Positions 25,936 to 35,635 of a stretch of DNA of 64,000 nt are shown piece by piece (position 1 is the first letter of the stretch; each line of letters starts with the position of its first letter). The DNA is from Agmasoma carcini (nom. nud.) (Eukaryota; Microsporidia; Thelohaniidae): contig JAOXFI010000016.1 of the NCBI GenBank assembly GCA_029232285.1, positions 28,181-92,180 of the forward strand, read 5' to 3'. Under the pieces are notes generated by a model. It saw only the letters and a list, made by a program, of their open reading frames with translations, was not told where the DNA came from and did not search any database. The position numbers and the translations under genes were made by a program.

Positions 25936-26970
25936 TTATCGGGGTAACTTTTTAATTTGTACTTATTTATATATAAATAAGTGTTATTTTTATAAGAATA
26001 GAAATATTTTAAAACTGGTCAATGAGCCTTGTATTATACCCTTTGCGTAGAATAATATGATTCAGAAAAAATAAAAATAAATTTCTAAAACATTGATCTA
26101 ATGGTAATAAAAAATCTTTTAGAAATACACAATCTTTGTTCAAAGTCAACTTTTATATAAAATCACGCCTGATAATTTCCATTTTTAAGTTTAATGACTT
26201 TTTATTGTTACATTTGTGTCAAAAAGAATTGGTGGTTTGGTTAGGTGTAGCTATTGCTTCAGTATTAAGATAATATAATTTTTTTGATAATTTTTAATAA
26301 GCAAGGCAAACATGAAAATTTGATTGGTTGACCCGGGCTTACAGTAGAAATTGATGAAAATTATTTCTACACAAGAAAAAATCACGTTGGCAGAATGTTA
26401 GAAGGGAGAAAGATATGGGTTATAGGTGGTATCTGTCGTGAAACAAAACAAGTATTTGCTGTCGTAAAAACCCTGAGAAATTATGAAAGAATAGTTGATA
26501 TTATTCTTTGGAAGGTAAGATGAGAGACCACTATCATAACTGATGGATAGAAAAGATATTTGGGTGTTGATTATTTAACCAATTTTGCCCTTGAGTAAAT
26601 AATTCCGTTGATTTGATCCTGAATCCCCAAAACCTATACACAAAATATTTAAAGAATTTTTATTCAAGTATAATTTTTGAATTTTATCTATATAGGATAG
26701 AGTTATGATTTTAATAAATCTTTTTATATACTTTTGTGCTTTTTTATAATTATTTAAAGAATAGGTTTTTATTTAAATGAAATAACTAATATGAAAATGA
26801 TAATTTTCAAAAATAAATTTATTAAATAGGTATTAGAATATATAAAAAAACTAGAATAAAATGATATAAAATATAATATAGAAAATAATTTAATGATTTT
26901 ATTTTAAAATTATATTTATGTATAAATAAATAAAATTTCAAAAGTTACCCCGTTAACTAATATATTGCCC
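25936..26970 (+). mobile_element. Merlin element nested in another Merlin
   Basis: The left end (CGGGGTAACTTTTTAATTTG at 25,939) is repeated inverted at the right end (AAATTTCAAAAGTTACCCCG, ending about 26,964), giving terminal inverted repeats of at least 20 bp. Inside, the plus strand carries the best-kept Merlin core of the window: TVEIDENYFYTRKNHVGRML at about 26,340, then IWVIGGICRETKQVFAVV and ETTIITDG. A TAG replaces the expected Trp after ITDG. The flanks are similar (ATTACTTA and TTAACTAA), a possible target-site duplication. Confidence 0.7.
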
Positions 26971-27039
26971 AAAATTAGGATGAAATGGAAAATTTTACCA
27001 GCACAAAAAAATAATTTTTAAATAATCAATTTTTATAAA

Positions 27040-27830
27040 TCAAATATTTGTTTATAATCGCATTCTAAAACATTATCTTATAACACTATTTCTGCTATGC
27101 ATATATCTACCTTGGTAGATAGCACTCTTTTCGCTCTTTTATTCGAGCCTTAACCAATATGACATAATATTTTGAGTGGTGGCGCAAGAGTAGGATCAAC
27201 AATATTGACACTATGATTTACATAATCATGTGTTAAACCAAGAGAAGAAATAATTTTTCTGTATGACTAAAACTCCACTGAGTGTATGAAGGTGACTTCC
27301 TAACATACACGTTGTATTATAGAAAGTAAAGATAATGCACTTCTATAATGAACATATTAATGTATTTAACAATTTTTTAAACTATTTTCAATACCAAATA
27401 TCTATACATCAATTTTTTGTTACCTCGCTCTGTTATATTTTCTTTTGTGCTTAAACTGGCTTTCATCTATCTGATATATGACATTATTATCACCTAATTA
27501 TATCATATTCATATTAAAACAATACATAATATGTGATTAAGCTTATGACATATTTTAATCATTGTCATATCTTATATTTCTGTGTAATTATTAATATATT
27601 CTGTATAGAAATATTAAAATCATTAAAAAAACTTTCTTCACGAATAGAACAGTATTTTTAAAAACCTGTATATTTTCTATTTAGGTATATAAATGATCTT
27701 TTGATCACATTTAATGTCTATTTCGCGATTCTACAAGAAATATTAACAACTTAGACATTTGTGGCTTTGTTTTATCAATTTTACGTTTTGTAAGAGTGAA
27801 ATAAAATTATCAACGTTATTTAAAATCGGC
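27040..27830 (-). mobile_element. Merlin transposase pseudogene, second copy
   Basis: This copy matches the remnant at 13.69-14.56 kb in orientation and block order. Both contain TTTTATTCGAGCCTTAAC, a GTGG.CGC segment and ATCATGTGTTAAAC, and the minus-strand frames give the same C-terminal block. It is more eroded than its partner. Confidence 0.6.
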
Positions 27831-27834
27831 TAGA

Positions 27835-28330
27835 CATAACTTATAAAAAAAATCATAAACATGATTTAATTTTTTATTTAATTTTATAAATTTCAAATCA
27901 TATATAAAAAATATTTCAATTCCTATAATTATGAGACGAGTAACGCCCTGTTCAGCCGTATGAAATGATGAACATTGATCATATGCATCATTATCTGAAT
28001 GTGATTTTAATCATGGGACGAATTGTCCTAAATATGAATTCTTAATTCAGTTTTCTAGGATTGATGTGCATGTAGTTAAATTATTTAATAACAATTAAAA
28101 ACTAGAAATTATTCGAAGAAAAGGAGTAAGTGATGAAACAAAAGAGAAATCCTCAATGATTTTTGTTTTATCTTAATAACAAAGATTTTTCAATTGATGT
28201 CTATTTAAAATTATTAAAAAATAATTGCTTTAATAATTTATTGTTCTGAAGCAATATAAAAACTCTAGAACAAAATATGGAATAAATGAATTGAAAATAG
28301 ATAATTGTGATATAACGTAATATGATCTAC
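27835..28330. other. AT-rich spacer, nothing recognised
   Basis: Some open stretches occur near 27,950-28,140 but no domain is recognised. Probably part of the unknown repeat that follows. Confidence 0.3.
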
Positions 28331-28334
28331 CAGT

Positions 28335-28510
28335 AGTTAAATCAAGGCGAGGGAATACGGATAATTCTGTTCACACAAAGAAAAGATTTTTAAATCGATG
28401 GATATGGGCCTTTTGTATTGGCAGAAAGGGCACATCGGGATTGAAGATATAAGTTACCTGATGTGAATAGAGCATTAAATATAGCTGTAATAAAATCTTA
28501 TGGTAGGTTT
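28335..28510 (+). repeat. Dispersed repeat of unknown type (copy 1)
   Basis: This segment shares landmarks in the same order with 40,495-40,645: AAGGC, GGGAA.ACGGATAA, TGTTC and GAT ATAAGTTA. The copies are diverged. No coding block is recognised with confidence, so the element type is open. Confidence 0.4.
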
Positions 28511-28514
28511 TTAA

Positions 28515-29134
28515 AGGTTTGCTGTTGTGTCTAAAATGATTCAAGATGCCGACTCGTTCCGCCTTTACCCCGATTTTATCAAATCACGATAAGTGTATGA
28601 TTGTTATAAGCTTTGAATATTTATTTGATGTGTTCCAATTTTAGTGTTTTTACTTGATGGTCTATTTTTATCCTTTTATATATAAATTTTAATTAATTTT
28701 GATCTTCTTATAGAGGGCAAAAGGTGAAAAAAATTCAAATCATAATTACTTTATGCTTTTTTACTCTTCCTATGTAAATATATAAAATTTGATATAGGAA
28801 TTTTATAATCTTATAATTGAAATATAATTTATATCGGTGATAGTGCTGGTCTTGCTTTTAAACTTAAATTTACAAATGCAGGGGTTTAATATAAGATTTA
28901 TTTAAACTATTAAACACCAGCCTTTATATTCGTAATGGTAATTATACAACTTAAAGGTTATTTTATAAAACTATTATTAACTTTCACTATACTTATTTAA
29001 ACAAATTATTCCACAGTTATTATAAAATCAAAATAAAATAGTAGGAATAGTAAATATTGATGCTGTAACATACATTACACTTTAATTATTATGTTTAAAA
29101 CAATTAATATAACTAAATAATGTTTATTTAAAGA
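28515..29134. other. AT-rich spacer bounding the gene-rich region
   Basis: No gene or array is seen. This is the last stretch of the left mobile-element region before the permease gene. Confidence 0.4.
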
Positions 29135-30439
29135 TTATGCCTTGCACTCTTGAATCATTTCTTCCTCTTCTTCAAAGTTTGCCAAGTTCAATGCTTTTAA
29201 TGTATAAGCCACACCAGAGACTGCACCAAATACAGCCAATGGATAATCTGGACATAAAAGATAAACAACAATTCCAATAACAACAACTATAGTTTCAACT
29301 ATTTGCATATTTATAATGAATTTAAATAAATATTCATATAAAAAGATAAAACCAACATATGTTAGAATGATAAAAGGCATAGAAGTTGGTATTTTATCAA
29401 CAAAATAAGGAAATGCCATATAAACAGCAAGAGGAATGACACATAAGAACATGCTTAACCTTCTTGATGTAAAATTTGATTTTTGTAAACCCACAGAAAA
29501 TGAATTACAGAAATAAGTTGGATATCCAGTAAAGCAAGTAAAAATATTGGAAAGACCTTGTGTTAAATATTCTCTTGATAGATCATAACGTAAGTTAAAC
29601 ATGTTAGCGAACCCTGGTACATTCAATGCGACATGAAGGAGATTGAACAAAGCCAATTGAATAATGTAACTCATATTATTCAAAATTACAGTGTAATCAA
29701 AACTTTTAATAGTTTTAAGGTTATCAAAGATTGAACTGAGGGATGTATCGTTTCCAAGGTCGGTAGACATAAAGAACATTTGTCTATTTAGCTGTGGTAG
29801 ACCGAAATATTCATATGTGAAGCTATAGAAATTGATTATGATGATGTTAGCTGCTACGAATGAAGGAATTGTGTATTTAAAGTTTTTGAATATTTTTTCA
29901 TCTAAAACCCACAAGAAGATAGCTAAACCCAAAAATAGGAGTACTGCTAATATGCTTGAATTATAAGTGGAGTATGCACTTTCCAAGCAAAATTTTGTGA
30001 TACCAAGACCGACTGTAGCCATGACAGCGTCTAAAGCTATTTTTGGTAATTTTTTGAAATATTTTGCTAATCCTGTAAAAAAAATGGTAATTGAAAGAAT
30101 GGAGAATAAAATATTTGAGACGACCATACAAGCGTAGACATAGATAAAGTTTCTATGTTCTGGGTTTGAATATATGTTTTGAGTCATTTTGTTTGTTAAA
30201 TCCATGCTTTCGTAGACCAAAGTGCCATTGATTCCTGAATTTAGCTGGGTGAAAAGAGGGAAAGCGATTTGAGCGAAGAAGAAGCTTGAAGTGAAGATTA
30301 AAGCAGAGTAAGTTGATAGTTGTGGAGCGAAAGGTGATGTAAATAACTTAGTAGATAAAGAGCAAAAGTCAATTACGTAACTTATAGTGTAGAATATAGT
30401 TCCACCGACTATTCCATCCAATGTTTGTTTCTCGTTCAT
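29135..30439 (-). CDS. SulP-like anion/amino-acid permease without STAS domain
   Basis: A 434-residue integral membrane protein with about ten hydrophobic segments. A loop near residues 131-150 (KKLPKIALDAVMATVGLGIT) matches the 'iPk..l.gill.vGl' element of the SulP family, and near residues 285-320 HVALNVPGFANMF, DLSREYLTQGLSNI and FTGYP match the conserved C-terminal core. The C-terminal STAS domain of most SulP proteins is absent; the chain ends in an acidic EEEEE tail. Length is short for the family. Substrate cannot be told: sulfate or, as in yeast Vsb1, basic amino acids. It is divergent from MCM2, with a repeat-bearing promoter region between. CCCTC lies 4 bases before the start codon, supporting this start. 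Confidence 0.75.
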   Translation of the reverse strand: MNEKQTLDGIVGGTIFYTISYVIDFCSLSTKLFTSPFAPQLSTYSALIFTSSFFFAQIAFPLFTQLNSGINGTLVYESMDLTNKMTQNIYSNPEHRNFIYVYACMVVSNILFSILSITIFFTGLAKYFKKLPKIALDAVMATVGLGITKFCLESAYSTYNSSILAVLLFLGLAIFLWVLDEKIFKNFKYTIPSFVAANIIIINFYSFTYEYFGLPQLNRQMFFMSTDLGNDTSLSSIFDNLKTIKSFDYTVILNNMSYIIQLALFNLLHVALNVPGFANMFNLRYDLSREYLTQGLSNIFTCFTGYPTYFCNSFSVGLQKSNFTSRRLSMFLCVIPLAVYMAFPYFVDKIPTSMPFIILTYVGFIFLYEYLFKFIINMQIVETIVVVIGIVVYLLCPDYPLAVFGAVSGVAYTLKALNLANFEEEEEMIQECKA

Positions 30440-30447
30440 TTGAGGGA
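30440..30447 (-). promoter_or_regulatory. C-rich start-proximal motif of the permease gene
   Basis: On the minus strand the bases before the ATG read TCCCTCAA, preceded by an A/T tract with TATAAATA. It resembles the CCC-like start motif described in Nosema-type genomes. Confidence 0.45.
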
Positions 30448-31107
30448 TATATTTTTTTTTTATTTATAGGAATAGTTGATTAATAAAATAGAGTATTTAT
30501 AATATTATTGTATTTAACTGTATAAGATCATTGATTATTGTGTATAAAGGGGTTGATTGAATTAATAAATGATTTATTAAATATCAAAGTGTTAAATATT
30601 AATTATAATAATATTTAAGAGAATGATTATAATAATCTGTTAGTTATATATTTATGAAGATATTTGATTATATTAATTATGATTTATGTTAATATATATT
30701 TTTATAATTGACAGTTAAAAATTTTTTTGATAATTTTTTTATATAAAAATTTATTTAATATTTTATAAAGGTATTTGGTTGATTTAAATAGTTATGAAAA
30801 TAAAATAGTTTATTTTTTTTGATGTACTTCATATTTATTATACATTTATAAAATAATACCATAAGTATATTACATAAGTATATAAGTATATAAGTATATA
30901 AGTATATAAGTATATAAGTATATAAGTATATAAGTATATAAGTATATAAGTATATAAGTATAATATATAATACAAATATAATTTTAACTAACAATTATAA
31001 AATCATTAAAAACGTACAACTCTAACCATCACATCTATAAACATATTTCAAAATACACACTCACAATACAAATAAATATTATTTTTTTCACAATAAAATT
31101 TTTTTCC
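30448..31107. promoter_or_regulatory. Divergent promoter region with 8-bp tandem repeat
   Basis: This 660-bp spacer separates the permease (minus) from MCM2 (plus). At 30,861-30,962 about a dozen copies of the 8-bp unit AAGTATAT form a nearly perfect array that contains a TATA-like sequence in every unit. The rest is AT-rich. The minus-strand open frame 30,755-30,994 is an artefact of the array. Confidence 0.6.
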
Positions 31108-33300
31108 ATGAACAACTTTAACTCAGAATCTGAGCAAAGCAGATCAAACAACTCATTTAGCTTCAACCAGGACGACTTTGAGGACTCGGGCATAAGCGAA
31201 CAAGTCCAAAACAGCGAATTCATCGACGTCACTAACGCTCCAGCAGATTCGAAATTTTTTGGAGGAGAAATCACACGCCAACTTATTAATTTCTTCTCTA
31301 ATAAAGAATTCATAAAAAGAATCAACAAAATGTGCTCGGAAAACAAAGAATCAATCAAAATATCTTTTGACGAGCTTCACCCTTTCCATTCTCAAATCGA
31401 AGATAACTTTGAGTCTTTTAGCTTATTATTAAACGACGCTCTACTAAATTTAGTAACCCAAAAATTCCCAAATTATACAAACATCAAACCTCAAGTATTT
31501 GCACGTGTTTCTGATCTTCCTGTCATAGAAACTGTAAGAAGTCTAAGATCAAACCATCTAAACAAATTGGTAAGAATCGTGGGTGTCGTCACAAGAAGAT
31601 CAACCGTCTTTTCAGATCCTTCTATCATAAAATTTACATGTATGAAATGTACTGCTAGTTTTGGTCCTTTCTTTACAAACATCAAACCATCAACTTGTTT
31701 TGAATGTCAGTCTAAGGGACCATTCCTCATTGATTCAAAATCGTCAGTTTATAAAGATCTTCAAAGGATCACCGTCCAAGAAGTTCCTTCTAAAGTCCCA
31801 CAAGGTTCATTACCAAGATCAATAGAAGTAATTCTAACAGGTGATCTTGTTGATTCATCAAAGCCGGGTGATGAGGTTGATATTGTTGGTGTTTATAAAA
31901 ACTTTTACAGTCAATATGCTAAATCAGGCTATCCTACATTCTCGACCGTCATTGAAGCATCTTCTGTTAGTACTTCTTTTTATGAAGATATTTTAACTGA
32001 TGACGATATACGTGAAATTAGGTATCTATCAAAGGATAAGGACATCATTAGTCGAATAGTGCACTCCATCGCACCTTCAATTTGTGGTCATGACAATATC
32101 AAGAAGGCTATTGCTTGTTCTTTGTTTGGTGGTGTTCCTAAAGACCAAGCTGGTCATAGAATTAGGGGTGATATCAATGTTCTTCTTTTAGGTGATCCTG
32201 GTACAGCAAAAAGTCAATTTTTGAGACAAGTTTCTTCAATTAATCCAAGATGTGTTCTTGCTACTGGTCAAGGTGCTTCTGCAGTAGGTCTAACAGCATC
32301 AGTTAGGAGGGATCCTGCTGTGGGTGAATGGATATTAGAGGGTGGTGCTCTTGTTTTAGCTGATAATGGTATGTGTTGTATTGATGAATTTGATAAAATG
32401 AGTGATAAAGATAGGACATCAATTCATGAGGCTATGGAGCAGCAATCCGTTTCTGTATCTAAAGCTGGTATTGTAGCATCCTTAAATGCTCGTTGTTCTG
32501 TTATAGCAGCAGCAAATCCTACGAGAGGTACTTATAATTCTGCTTTATCATTTTCACAAAATGTAAATTTGACAGATCCTATAGTTTCTAGATTTGATAT
32601 TTTGTGTGTTGTTAAGGATGTTATTGATGTTGATAGAGATTCTTCAGCAGCTAATTTTATTATTGATAGTCATATACGATCTGCCACTTCAAATGCTGTT
32701 AATGATAATGTTTTATTTGATGAAAAAGAGAATAATGTTAATGTATTGAAGAAAGTTAAGGTTAATGATAATTTAATAGATTCTGATTTGTTAAGGAAGT
32801 ACTTTTTGTATGCTAAGGCTAATTATAGACCAGAAATATCTCTTGATAAGACTAATAAGATATCTAAGTTATATTCTGATTTGAGGAGGTGTGATTCTGG
32901 TGTTCCTATTACGATTAGACATGTTGAGAGTATAGTTAGAGTGTCACAATCGTTTGCTAAGATGAGATTGAGTAATGAAGTGTCAGTTGAAGATATTGAT
33001 ATGGCTATATCACTTAGTCTTGATAGTTTTATATCTGCTCAGAAGTATTCTGTTTGTAAGAAATTAAGGAATAGATTTGGAGGGTATCTTGATAAGAATG
33101 ATAGTGATTTAGTGTTATATTTGCTTAGCGAGATGTTTAATGAGAAGGTTAGGATAGGTATTGATCATAATTATGTGTCTGTTGATGAGTTTGAGAAGAG
33201 ATTGAATGAGTTTAGCACGACTACTGATTATGTTGATTCTGAGTTTTTCCTTAAGAAATATGTGATTAATGATAGTAAAATTATGAGAAGAAATGATTAA
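31108..33300 (+). CDS. MCM2: DNA replication licensing factor MCM2
   Basis: A subunit of the MCM2-7 replicative helicase. The 730-residue chain has a short acidic/serine-rich N-terminus, then the MCM N-terminal OB region. VRSLRSNHLNKLVRIVGVVT is followed by a four-Cys zinc finger at about residues 178-200 (CMKC, then CFEC). The MCM2 signature QRITVQEVPSKVPQGSLPRS follows. The AAA+ core has Walker A GDPGTAKS (362-369), Walker B with CIDEFDKM (about 423-430) and the arginine finger SRFD (about 494-497). Assignment to MCM2 rather than MCM3-7 rests on the VVTRRS and SKGPF motifs. The chain is about 140 residues shorter than yeast Mcm2, mostly at the N-terminus. The start follows a T-rich tract ending CC. 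Confidence 0.95.
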   Translation: MNNFNSESEQSRSNNSFSFNQDDFEDSGISEQVQNSEFIDVTNAPADSKFFGGEITRQLINFFSNKEFIKRINKMCSENKESIKISFDELHPFHSQIEDNFESFSLLLNDALLNLVTQKFPNYTNIKPQVFARVSDLPVIETVRSLRSNHLNKLVRIVGVVTRRSTVFSDPSIIKFTCMKCTASFGPFFTNIKPSTCFECQSKGPFLIDSKSSVYKDLQRITVQEVPSKVPQGSLPRSIEVILTGDLVDSSKPGDEVDIVGVYKNFYSQYAKSGYPTFSTVIEASSVSTSFYEDILTDDDIREIRYLSKDKDIISRIVHSIAPSICGHDNIKKAIACSLFGGVPKDQAGHRIRGDINVLLLGDPGTAKSQFLRQVSSINPRCVLATGQGASAVGLTASVRRDPAVGEWILEGGALVLADNGMCCIDEFDKMSDKDRTSIHEAMEQQSVSVSKAGIVASLNARCSVIAAANPTRGTYNSALSFSQNVNLTDPIVSRFDILCVVKDVIDVDRDSSAANFIIDSHIRSATSNAVNDNVLFDEKENNVNVLKKVKVNDNLIDSDLLRKYFLYAKANYRPEISLDKTNKISKLYSDLRRCDSGVPITIRHVESIVRVSQSFAKMRLSNEVSVEDIDMAISLSLDSFISAQKYSVCKKLRNRFGGYLDKNDSDLVLYLLSEMFNEKVRIGIDHNYVSVDEFEKRLNEFSTTTDYVDSEFFLKKYVINDSKIMRRND

Positions 33301-33589
33301 ATTAAAAATAAATTTAAGTTATTGCTTGATTTTGTTAGTCATTAAAAATTAAAAAGATATTTTGAAGCTATTTAATTATTTTTGATTGATATGTTGCATA
33401 ATTTTTTTTATAAATCCTTAAATAATACAACACTAATAAATCTATTATTTAATAAACAAATAAACCTTTTATTATATTTTATTAATACTAAATAGTCCAA
33501 TAATTAATAAATAATTTTATTGATTGATATATTGCATAAATCAATTTTTTCATGTTTCATTATAAATATCAAATAAAAAATTTATCCAA

Positions 33590-34255
33590 ATGTTTAAAAA
33601 TTTAGTTCACCTGTTTTTGACTATAACAACATTATATGGAGTATCAAGCTTTGCTTTACCTCAAATTATTAATGATTACATCGAATCAAGACATTTTGGT
33701 AATTTAACATATGTTACAACATGGTCTCTCTATCTTGCACTCATAACTTCAATAATTTTATTTATTTATAGAATGACTAATTATTTTAAAAAATTAAAGA
33801 AATTATTTCTAGCATTGTCTCTAACTTTAACGATATTTGTAAGTATTAGTTATTGGTTGTTGTTTTATGTTGATCCTATGTATTTTAGAAGAGAAGAGCA
33901 TGTTGAAATGAATGCTATTCCTTCATTATTCACACAATTATGCCAGCATGTGTTTCCATCGGTGTGTTTGTCTATATTGTTGATGTATGATACGATGTTC
34001 TATTCCAGATTGGTTCATTTTATTTTGATAATAATTTTTTTGAGTTATATGGCTTTATCTTATGCTGTTTATAAGTATGAAAATGAATGGCCATACCCTT
34101 TTATGAATGATATGAGTTACACAGGAATATTTTTAATGTTTATTGTTTCAGGTTTGGTGTTAAGTTTGATATTTGAAGTATTAAGAAAAATTGAAATGTT
34201 TAGAAGAAGAAAAATAATATCAAGACGAATTAAAAGGAAAATTAAAAATAAATAA
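33590..34255 (+). CDS. AIG1/ADTRP (FAR-17a)-like membrane protein
   Basis: A 221-residue protein with about six hydrophobic segments and a strongly basic C-terminus (RRRKIISRRIKRKIKNK). It follows the layout of AIG1/ADTRP, atypical threonine hydrolases that in animals cleave fatty acid esters of hydroxy fatty acids. FGNLTYVTTW aligns with the human segment carrying the catalytic Thr, which would be Thr44 here. QHVFPS holds the candidate catalytic His120. YWLLFYVDPMYF and WPYPFM match other conserved blocks. Assignment is from motif order only; substrate is unknown. It is convergent with the Aurora-like kinase gene. Confidence 0.7.
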   Translation: MFKNLVHLFLTITTLYGVSSFALPQIINDYIESRHFGNLTYVTTWSLYLALITSIILFIYRMTNYFKKLKKLFLALSLTLTIFVSISYWLLFYVDPMYFRREEHVEMNAIPSLFTQLCQHVFPSVCLSILLMYDTMFYSRLVHFILIIIFLSYMALSYAVYKYENEWPYPFMNDMSYTGIFLMFIVSGLVLSLIFEVLRKIEMFRRRKIISRRIKRKIKNK

Positions 34256-34442
34256 AAAAATTTTATTAAAAAGTTATAAAAAAAAGTTATAATAAAAAAG
34301 TTATAATAAAAAAGTTATAATAAAAAAGTTATAATACTATAAATATATAATATTATATAATACTATAATATTATATAATACTATAATATTAAAATTATTA
34401 AAATTATTAAAATTATCAAAATTTTTAATTTTCAAATTTATT
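34256..34442. repeat. Tandem AAAAAGTTATAAT repeats in convergent spacer
   Basis: Right after the stop codon there are several copies of a roughly 16-bp unit containing AAAAAAGTTATAATA, followed by TATAATACTATAATAT units. The first 22 bases of the array are matched exactly after the stop of the small gene ending at 56,344, also a convergent spacer. Confidence 0.6.
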
Positions 34443-35249
34443 TTAGTGACGATGCAACACAATGAATGCATGACTCATAGCCTTAGATATGGTCATCCTC
34501 TTTGATGGATCCTTCATTGTACATCCACTTATAAATCCAATGCACTCATCAGATAAATATTTAGGATATTCAATCTCATTCTTAGATATTTCCATCCTCA
34601 TCTGATTTAATCCCTTCCTTCTATCACACCCAAATGGTGTCTCTCCAGTTACAAACTCATAACATAATATGCCTAGTCCCCATATATCAACATTTTGATT
34701 ATAATTTGACTTACTACACATCTCAGGACTTAAATATTCAGCAGTACCCCCAAAGGTTCTTCTTCTTTTATCAATATCACATACACTCCAACCAAAATCA
34801 CACAATTTTAGCTTGTTATCACAACCTATTAATATATTTTCAGGTTTTAAGTCTCTATGAATGATGTTTTTATCATGTAAATGGCTTAATGCCTTCAATA
34901 TTTGTAGAATATAATAAGAAGCTTCTGATTCTAAAAATCTACTTTTTTGCTTTAAGAGAGAAAATAAATCACCATTTCCAGCATATTCAATTATGTAATA
35001 TAAATTTTTAGAGTCATAAAAGTGACCGTAATATCTTAGTATGTTCTGATGGGATGTGTTTTGATGTACTTCGACTTCTCTTCTAATATTTCTTGAGTCA
35101 TTGCTATCTTTTATAGCTTTACGGTTGTAGATCTTTAAAGATAGAATGTAACCTGTTAGTTTGTGTCTTGCTAACCATACCTGTCCAAATCTACCTGATC
35201 CTAAGAACTTTCCAAGTTCAAAGTCGTCTATAGTGAGAAAGCTTGTCAT
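34443..35249 (-). CDS. Aurora/Ipl1-type serine/threonine kinase
   Basis: A 268-residue chain that is essentially only a kinase domain. It has the glycine loop GSGRFG (17-22), catalytic Lys39, alpha-C Glu58 in RREVE, HRDLKPEN (131-138), DFGWSV (151-156) and an activation loop KRRRTFGGTAEYLSPEM with the phospho-acceptor Thr165. DFGWS plus R-R-T is the Aurora hallmark. The P+1 loop has GGT where Aurora usually has CGT. There is almost no N-terminal extension, so the usual destruction and localisation motifs are missing. Aurora kinases act on kinetochores and spindle in mitosis. Upstream lies a spacer of tandem repeats. Confidence 0.9.
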   Translation of the reverse strand: MTSFLTIDDFELGKFLGSGRFGQVWLARHKLTGYILSLKIYNRKAIKDSNDSRNIRREVEVHQNTSHQNILRYYGHFYDSKNLYYIIEYAGNGDLFSLLKQKSRFLESEASYYILQILKALSHLHDKNIIHRDLKPENILIGCDNKLKLCDFGWSVCDIDKRRRTFGGTAEYLSPEMCSKSNYNQNVDIWGLGILCYEFVTGETPFGCDRRKGLNQMRMEISKNEIEYPKYLSDECIGFISGCTMKDPSKRMTISKAMSHAFIVLHRH

Positions 35250-35426
35250 TTTTTTTATTGCAAATTTTTTTCTTGTTTAAATTTAATAGAAAATGTGTAG
35301 TTAATAGTAAAATATAAAAGTTGGTAATTTGTATTGTAAAGAATGTATAATAATGCTTATAATTTGTATTGTAATAAATGTATAATAATACTTATGATTT
35401 TTATTAGATTTTTACAATCAAATTAT

Positions 35427-35575
35427 CAGCTAACAAAAATAGTCTTAGATTTTTTTTTTAATATTTCTGCTTTATATAAGAATCGAACTCAGCTAACTAA
35501 AATAGTTTTAGATTTTTTTTAATATTTTTGCTTTATATAAGAATCGAACTCAGCTAACTAAAATAATCATTTTTA
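35427..35575. repeat. 62-bp tandem repeat containing a T-arm-like sequence
   Basis: Two and a half copies of a unit starting CAGCTAACAAAAATAG and ending AAGAATCGAACT. The reverse complement contains AGTTCGATTCTT, close to a tRNA T-loop / B-box core. No tRNA can be folded around it. Confidence 0.6.
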
Positions 35576-35635
35576 CATTTTATTAAAATATGTTACATCA
35601 CTTAAAAATATGTTTCTAAGTGATTAACTATTTAC

